Source of the DNA: Alcaligenaceae bacterium
GTDB taxonomy: Bacteria > Pseudomonadota > Gammaproteobacteria > Burkholderiales > Burkholderiaceae_B
Assembly: GCA_029263615.1 (NCBI GenBank)
Contig: JAJUFT010000015.1
Location: forward strand, 1-40,130
DNA: 40,130 nt
Reading direction: 5' to 3'
The number at the start of each line of letters is the position of its first letter. Within the stretch, counting starts at the first letter, position 1. Below the pieces are notes generated by a model that had not been told where the DNA came from, ran no database searches, and saw only the letters and a program-made list of their open reading frames with translations. This document shows, piece after piece, positions 35,911 to 40,130 of the stretch. The position numbers and the translations under genes are program-made.

Positions 35911-37179
35911 TTGAGCACTTCCCCCGCTGGCAGATGGTATTTCGGTTGGAACATCGTTGCCGCTTCATCCGTTCTGACCCTGATGACGGTGGGGCTGCGC
36001 ATGGGCATCGGCCCCTTCTTTCTCCCCATTGCCCAGGACCTCGGCTTCAGTCGGAGCCTGCTCGCCAGCATCGTGGCGGTTGGCATGCTGTTTTACGGCA
36101 TCGGCATGCCCTTTGTCGGCCAGATGGTCAACCGATGGGGGACCCGCAACGTTCTGCTGCTGGGCACCGTGATGATCCTGGGCGCCATCTTCTGGACGAT
36201 CAACGCCAGTGGCCCGGTCAGCTTCCTGCTTTCTTTCGGCATCCTGCTATCGCTGGGGCTCTCCTTTGTCAGTCCGGTCACCTTCACCCCGCTGATTGCC
36301 CGCTGGTTCACGCGGCAGCGCGGCGCCGCCCTGTTCTTTCTGTCCACCGGATCCATGGCCGGCATTGCCCTGGCCACCCCCGCCCTGGGCCATTCCATTC
36401 CCGTCTGGGGGTGGCGGGAATCGCTGGTCGGCTATGGCCTGCTGTTGACGCTCATCACCGTTCCCCTGGCGATCTGGATCATGCGGGAAGACCCGCCTGA
36501 GGGGACCGACACCCTGGCCCAAGCGGCCGAGACGCCGGCCCGTTCCGCCTCTGCGCCCGCTGCCCGGGCCGCCGGCCCGGCCCTGCGTGCGGGCGACGCG
36601 ATTCGCAGCCGGCCGTTCTGGCAGGTCGTGCTGGGGCTCTTCGCCTGCGGTTACAGCATGAACCTGCTGGGCGCACATGGCGTACCGATGCTGATCGACC
36701 ACGGCTATGACCCTCTGGTGGCCGCCTCGGGCATCGGCCTGATCGGTTTCGCCGCCATCTTCAGCACCATCGTACTGGGCCGGCTGTCCGACAGAATGCC
36801 TCGGCGCAACCTGCTGGCCGCGATCTACCTCATTCGCGGCCTGGGCTTCTTCGCCCTGCTTCTGGTCGGCACCCATATCGAACTCTATACCGTCGCTATC
36901 GTCGGCGGCATCGTCTGGGCCGGCAGCATCGCCCTGTCCTCCGCCATCCTTGCCGATGTATACGGCGTGCGGCTGGTCGGCGTACTTTACGGCTGGACGT
37001 ATCTGGGTCACCAGGTCGGCGGCATGCTCAGCTCCTGGCTGGGGGGCTGGGCCTACGAAACCTTCGGAACCCATTGGATCGCCTTCGGAAGCACCGGCGT
37101 TCTGCTGCTCGTGGCTGCGGCGGTGTCCCTGCGCCTACCCCTGCCCGGTCAGCCCCTCCCGCAGCCGCGGGCGGCGTGA
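35911..37179 (+). CDS. MFS transporter
   Basis: 422 residues, about 12 helices, similar in layout to oxalate/formate-antiporter-like or monocarboxylate MFS proteins (GWNIVAASSVLTLMTVGLRMGIGPFF in outline at the start, FVGQMVNRWGTRNVLLLG after helix 2, a central basic/Ala-Pro loop of about 35 residues, then GRLSDRMPRRNLLAAIYLIRG after helix 8). The start is a TTG at 35911 with GGAGA 5 nt upstream. The nearest ATGs would cut into helix 1. Substrate unknown; the downstream flavoprotein gene is probably co-transcribed (70 nt). Confidence 0.88.
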   Translation: MSTSPAGRWYFGWNIVAASSVLTLMTVGLRMGIGPFFLPIAQDLGFSRSLLASIVAVGMLFYGIGMPFVGQMVNRWGTRNVLLLGTVMILGAIFWTINASGPVSFLLSFGILLSLGLSFVSPVTFTPLIARWFTRQRGAALFFLSTGSMAGIALATPALGHSIPVWGWRESLVGYGLLLTLITVPLAIWIMREDPPEGTDTLAQAAETPARSASAPAARAAGPALRAGDAIRSRPFWQVVLGLFACGYSMNLLGAHGVPMLIDHGYDPLVAASGIGLIGFAAIFSTIVLGRLSDRMPRRNLLAAIYLIRGLGFFALLLVGTHIELYTVAIVGGIVWAGSIALSSAILADVYGVRLVGVLYGWTYLGHQVGGMLSSWLGGWAYETFGTHWIAFGSTGVLLLVAAAVSLRLPLPGQPLPQPRAA

Positions 37180-37249
37180 GGGCCCCGACGGGGAAACAAC
37201 CGCGCAAGAAGAACGAATACCCCATTCAAATACCCGACAGGAGGAGCGC

Positions 37250-38239
37250 ATGCACCCAACCGTATCCGAACTCTACGACCAGCTGCGACTGCCGGTCATC
37301 TCTGCGCCGATGTTCATCGTCTCGACGCCCGAGCTCGTGATCGCCCAATGTGCCGCGGGCGTGGTGGGCGCCATGCCCGCCCTCAACGCGCGCCCTCAGG
37401 AAGCACTCTCGCCCTGGCTGAGCCGCATCGAGGCCGGCCTGGCCGAGATCCGGGCCAGCGACCCCGGACGCACCATCGCGCCCTACGCCATCAACCTCAT
37501 CATTCATGCCTCCAATGACCGGGTGGAACCCGACCTTGAAGTCTGCGCCCAGCACAAGGTTCCCCTCATCATCACCAGTCTCAGCGCGCCTCACCGGGTG
37601 GTGGATGCGGTCCATGGCTGGGGCGGCAAGGTCTTCCATGACGTCACGACGGTGCGCCACGCCGAGAAGGCCCTGGAAGGCGGGGTGGATGGACTGATTC
37701 TGGTGGCGGCCGGGGCCGGCGGCCACGCCGGCACCACCAACCCCCTGGCCCTCGTGGGCGAGATCCGACGCTTCTACGATGGCCCACTGGCGCTGTCAGG
37801 CTCGATTTCACGCGGCGACGATATCGCGGCGGCACGCGCGATGGGCGCGGATTTCGCCTATATCGGCACGCGTTTCATTGCCAGCAAAGAAGCCGGCGCC
37901 GTCGATGCGTACAAGCAAATGATTGTGGCGTCGGCCTCCAGGGACATTCTCTATACCCCCGCTTTCAGCGGCATTCCCGGCAATTACCTCAAGCCCAGTA
38001 TTGTGGCGGCCGGCATGGATCCCGACCACCTGCCCGTCGCAAAAGCGGGCGGGATCGATTTCGGCAATACACGGGGCAAGGTCTGGCGCGACATCTGGGG
38101 GGCCGGCCAGGGGGTGGGCAATATCGACGCCGTCATGCCGGTCGCCGACATCGTGGAGAAACTGGAACGGGAATACCGGGCCAGTCTGCAACGACTGACC
38201 CAGGACCGTTTCGCGCGGGTGGAGGCCCCGCTGGAATAA
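37250..38239 (+). CDS. Nitronate monooxygenase / NPD-like flavoprotein
   Basis: 329 residues from the ATG at 37250, with GGAGGAG directly upstream. TIM-barrel FMN enzyme: LPVISAPMFIVSTPELVIAQ near the N-terminus, GVVGAMPALNARP, the glycine-rich AAGAGGHAGTTNPLAL with the candidate catalytic His, and DFAYIGTRFIASKEAG in the phosphate-binding part. The family comprises nitronate monooxygenases (2-nitropropane dioxygenase), NADH:quinone reductases and trans-ACP reductases of similar sequence, so the reaction is only probable. Behind the MFS gene, tail-to-tail with the M20 gene. Confidence 0.88.
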   Translation: MHPTVSELYDQLRLPVISAPMFIVSTPELVIAQCAAGVVGAMPALNARPQEALSPWLSRIEAGLAEIRASDPGRTIAPYAINLIIHASNDRVEPDLEVCAQHKVPLIITSLSAPHRVVDAVHGWGGKVFHDVTTVRHAEKALEGGVDGLILVAAGAGGHAGTTNPLALVGEIRRFYDGPLALSGSISRGDDIAAARAMGADFAYIGTRFIASKEAGAVDAYKQMIVASASRDILYTPAFSGIPGNYLKPSIVAAGMDPDHLPVAKAGGIDFGNTRGKVWRDIWGAGQGVGNIDAVMPVADIVEKLEREYRASLQRLTQDRFARVEAPLE

Positions 38240-38273
38240 GACAACGGAGGGAGCGGCGCTCCCCCGCCCGGCA

Positions 38274-39455
38274 TCAGGCCTTGGCGGGAGGCAACCTGCC
38301 GTCCTTGAGCAGGGACGTCACCAGTTTCACCCAGTAGCGCACCCCGATGGGCAGCAGCGCATCGTTGAAGTCGTACTTGGGGTTGTGCAGCGAGGCACTC
38401 TGTTCGCCGTTGCCCATCCAGATATAGGCACCCGGGCAGGCCTGTGACATGAAGGCGAAATCTTCCGACGCCATGCTGGGCGGCAGGTCGCGCCGGACAT
38501 GGTCGTCACCCAGCAGGTCCGACAGCACGGCGGCACAGGCGTCGGCATGGGCCGGGTCATTCACCGTGGCCGGATATCTGACCTGGTAGTCGAGATCGGC
38601 TTCCAGGCCGTGCAGCGTCGCAAAGGCCGCCACGGTATCGCGCAGGCGTTGTTCGATGCGTGCACGCTGCGTCATGTCGTAGCAGCGCATCGTGCCCAGT
38701 AGCTTCACTTCTTCCGGCATCACATTGAAGGTGTCGCCGGCATGGAAACTGGTCACGCTCAGCACGGCGGGCTTGTGCGCCTCCTGCTCACGGGCAATGA
38801 GCGCAGGCAGTTGCGTGACGAGCTGACACGCCGCCAGCAGGGTGTCCTTGCCCAGGTGCGGCATGGCGGCATGGCACCCCTTGCCGCGCAAGGTCAGTTT
38901 GAAGATGTCGAAGGCCGCCATGACCGGCCCCCCATGCACGGCCGCCACGCCGACCGGTAGTCCCGGCCAGTTGTGCAGGGCATAGACTGCCTGGACGGGG
39001 AAGCGTTCGAACAGGCCCTCTTCCATCATGACCCGCGCACCACCCTCGTTTTCTTCCGCCGGTTGGAAAATGAACACCACTTGGCCCCGGAAATCGGGGT
39101 TGGCAGCAAGATGGCGGGCCGCTCCCAGCAGCATGGTGGTGTGCCCATCGTGGCCGCACGCGTGCATGCGCCCCGCATGGGTCGAGGCGTGGTCGACCTC
39201 ATTGAGCTCCGTCACGTGCAGGGCATCCATATCGGCGCGCAGACCGATCGCCGGGCCCTCGCCCAGCGCCCCTCGCAGCACGCCCACCACGCCGGTGCCG
39301 GCCAGGCCTTCGTGCACCTCCAACCCCCATTCCCTGAGCAGGGCAGCCACCCGGGCGGCCGTGCGATGCTCTTCAAAAGCGGTTTCCGGATGGCGATGAA
39401 AATCATGGCGCCAATCTTGCAGATCCTGCAATGCCTCGCTGCCGAGTTCGATCAT
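38274..39455 (-). CDS. M20 family amidohydrolase (N-acyl amino acid / hippurate hydrolase type)
   Basis: 393 residues from the ATG at 39455. Dimetal peptidase family M20D: RADMDALHVTEL, MHACGHDGHTTMLLGAA (metal-binding Cys/His), QPAEENEGGARVMMEEGLF with the general-base Glu pair, a dimerisation lid, and SMASEDFAFMSQACPGAYIWMGNG at the C-terminal metal site. Such enzymes hydrolyse N-acyl amino acids, hippurate or related amides; the substrate is not assignable. An ATG at 39461 is also in frame, but AAGGA touches it with no spacing, while it is 6 nt from 39455, so 39455 is preferred. 17 nt after the aldehyde dehydrogenase gene; probably one operon. Confidence 0.92.
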   Translation of the reverse strand: MIELGSEALQDLQDWRHDFHRHPETAFEEHRTAARVAALLREWGLEVHEGLAGTGVVGVLRGALGEGPAIGLRADMDALHVTELNEVDHASTHAGRMHACGHDGHTTMLLGAARHLAANPDFRGQVVFIFQPAEENEGGARVMMEEGLFERFPVQAVYALHNWPGLPVGVAAVHGGPVMAAFDIFKLTLRGKGCHAAMPHLGKDTLLAACQLVTQLPALIAREQEAHKPAVLSVTSFHAGDTFNVMPEEVKLLGTMRCYDMTQRARIEQRLRDTVAAFATLHGLEADLDYQVRYPATVNDPAHADACAAVLSDLLGDDHVRRDLPPSMASEDFAFMSQACPGAYIWMGNGEQSASLHNPKYDFNDALLPIGVRYWVKLVTSLLKDGRLPPAKA

Positions 39456-39461
39456 GGTCAT

Positions 39462-39466
39462 TCCTT
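39462..39466 (-). promoter_or_regulatory. Ribosome binding site deciding the M20 gene start
   Basis: AAGGA, 6 nt from the ATG at 39455 but immediately next to the ATG at 39461. Confidence 0.55.
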
Positions 39467-39472
39467 GAAGTC

Positions 39473-40130
39473 CTACAGATAGCCGAAGGGCGCGACCGGG
39501 TCGACGGCGGTTTCCACCCAGACGCTTTTTACCTGAGTGTATTCCCTCAGCACGTCGACGCCACTGGAGCGTCCATAGCCGCTTTGCTTGTAGCCACCGA
39601 AGGGGGACGCGACGTTGATGGTCTTGTAACCGTTGATCCAGAAGGTGCCCGCCTGAACCTTGGCCGCCACCCGGTGGGCGCGCCCGACATCGCGGGTCCA
39701 GACCGCACCGGCCAGACCGAAGCGGCTGTCGTTGGCCAGGGCGATGGCCTCTTCTTCCGTGTCGAAGGGAATGACGGCCACCACCGGGCCAAAGATCTCA
39801 TTCTGCGCCACCGACATGTCGTTGGTCACGCCGGTCAGCACCGTGGGGGGCACGAAATAACCGGCTCCCTCGGCGCGCTCGCTGCCCAGGGCCAGGGTGG
39901 CGCCTTCTGCCAGCGCCGCTTCCACACACTGGCGGACATGCCGGAACTGGCGTTCGTTGCAGATGGGGCCCACCTCGGTGGCCTCATCAAGGGGGTCGCC
40001 CACCCGGATCTGTGACGCGCCCTTGACCAGTTTCTCGACGAGTGCGTCGTGGACACTGCGCTGGACCAGCAAGCGGGAACCCGACACACAGCTCTGGCCG
40101 GCGCCCGAGAAAATTGCCGCTTGAGCGCCC
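39473..40130 (-). CDS. Aldehyde dehydrogenase, C-terminal part
   Basis: The visible 218 residues run from the right edge to the stop at 39473; the N-terminal half lies outside the window. NAD(P)-dependent aldehyde dehydrogenase superfamily: the catalytic Cys lies in SGAGQSCVSGSRLLVQ at the very start of the visible part. NEIFGPVVAVIPFDTEEEAI holds the conserved EIFGPV motif, then come GTFWINGYKTINVASPFGGYKQSG and a C-terminal oligomerisation strand. It oxidises an aldehyde to a carboxylate; the substrate is unknown. The N-terminal NAD-binding region and active-site Glu cannot be checked here. Same strand as the M20 gene, 17 nt apart. Confidence 0.94.
   Translation of the reverse strand, partial: GAQAAIFSGAGQSCVSGSRLLVQRSVHDALVEKLVKGASQIRVGDPLDEATEVGPICNERQFRHVRQCVEAALAEGATLALGSERAEGAGYFVPPTVLTGVTNDMSVAQNEIFGPVVAVIPFDTEEEAIALANDSRFGLAGAVWTRDVGRAHRVAAKVQAGTFWINGYKTINVASPFGGYKQSGYGRSSGVDVLREYTQVKSVWVETAVDPVAPFGYL

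Overview
Organism. This is a GC-rich chromosomal window, almost wall-to-wall coding. Its gene order is typical of a betaproteobacterium of the order Burkholderiales, and I lean towards Alcaligenaceae. The pointers are the queA-tgt-yajC-secD-secF block, the miaB-phoH-ybeY-corC-lnt block, TACAAT-type -10 boxes, GTG/TTG starts, and a tRNA-Ala/Glu/Asp cluster. The family assignment is an inference from gene order and protein sequence; no search was run. I see no insertion sequence, prophage, CRISPR array or rRNA. Layout. Positions 1-5902: a cut-off gene, a patatin-like lipase, the two-domain NADP malic enzyme MaeB and a degenerate FAD-oxidase-like protein on the minus strand, then a plus-strand PLP aminotransferase. 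Positions 5953-12111: a membrane-anchored lytic transglycosylase diverges from a UbiD decarboxylase. Then, on the minus strand, come dacB (PBP4), upp and a three-gene cluster of small membrane proteins resembling yqjD-yqjE-yqjK. Positions 12112-17617: tRNA queuosine synthesis (queA, tgt) and the Sec accessory complex (yajC, secD, secF), closed by a strong terminator. Positions 17774-23556: miaB, a PhoH-like ATPase, ybeY, corC-like and lnt (tRNA thiomethylation, rRNA maturation, lipoprotein acylation). Positions 23433-26399: a large PilJ/NarX-like-sensor, HAMP, PAS, PAS, GGDEF, EAL protein on the minus strand whose end overlaps the end of lnt. Positions 26637-26962: tRNA-Ala(GGC), tRNA-Glu(TTC), tRNA-Asp(GTC) and a perfect hairpin terminator. 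Positions 27311-32284: an EamA transporter, an MFS protein with a long low-complexity tail, a Prx5-type peroxiredoxin, a universal stress protein, and a rhodanese-loop DUF442 protein diverging from a GNAT acetyltransferase. Positions 32413-34617: a nitrosative-stress operon (group III truncated haemoglobin, NnrS, NsrR-like Rrf2 regulator). Its promoter overlaps a near-perfect 31-bp palindrome that fits an NsrR operator. Positions 34524-40130: serA, an MFS transporter, a nitronate-monooxygenase-like flavoprotein, an M20 amidohydrolase and a cut-off aldehyde dehydrogenase. How it fits together. Most of the window is housekeeping: translation, secretion, envelope and serine synthesis. The points of most interest are the self-contained NO-response operon with its visible operator, a c-di-GMP enzyme whose sensor carries a nitrate-binding-like P-box about 6 kb away, two long tail-to-tail antisense gene overlaps (lnt/GGDEF-EAL and nsrR/serA), and the expanded repeat-containing tail on one MFS protein. 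I did not find a clearly undescribed multi-gene system.
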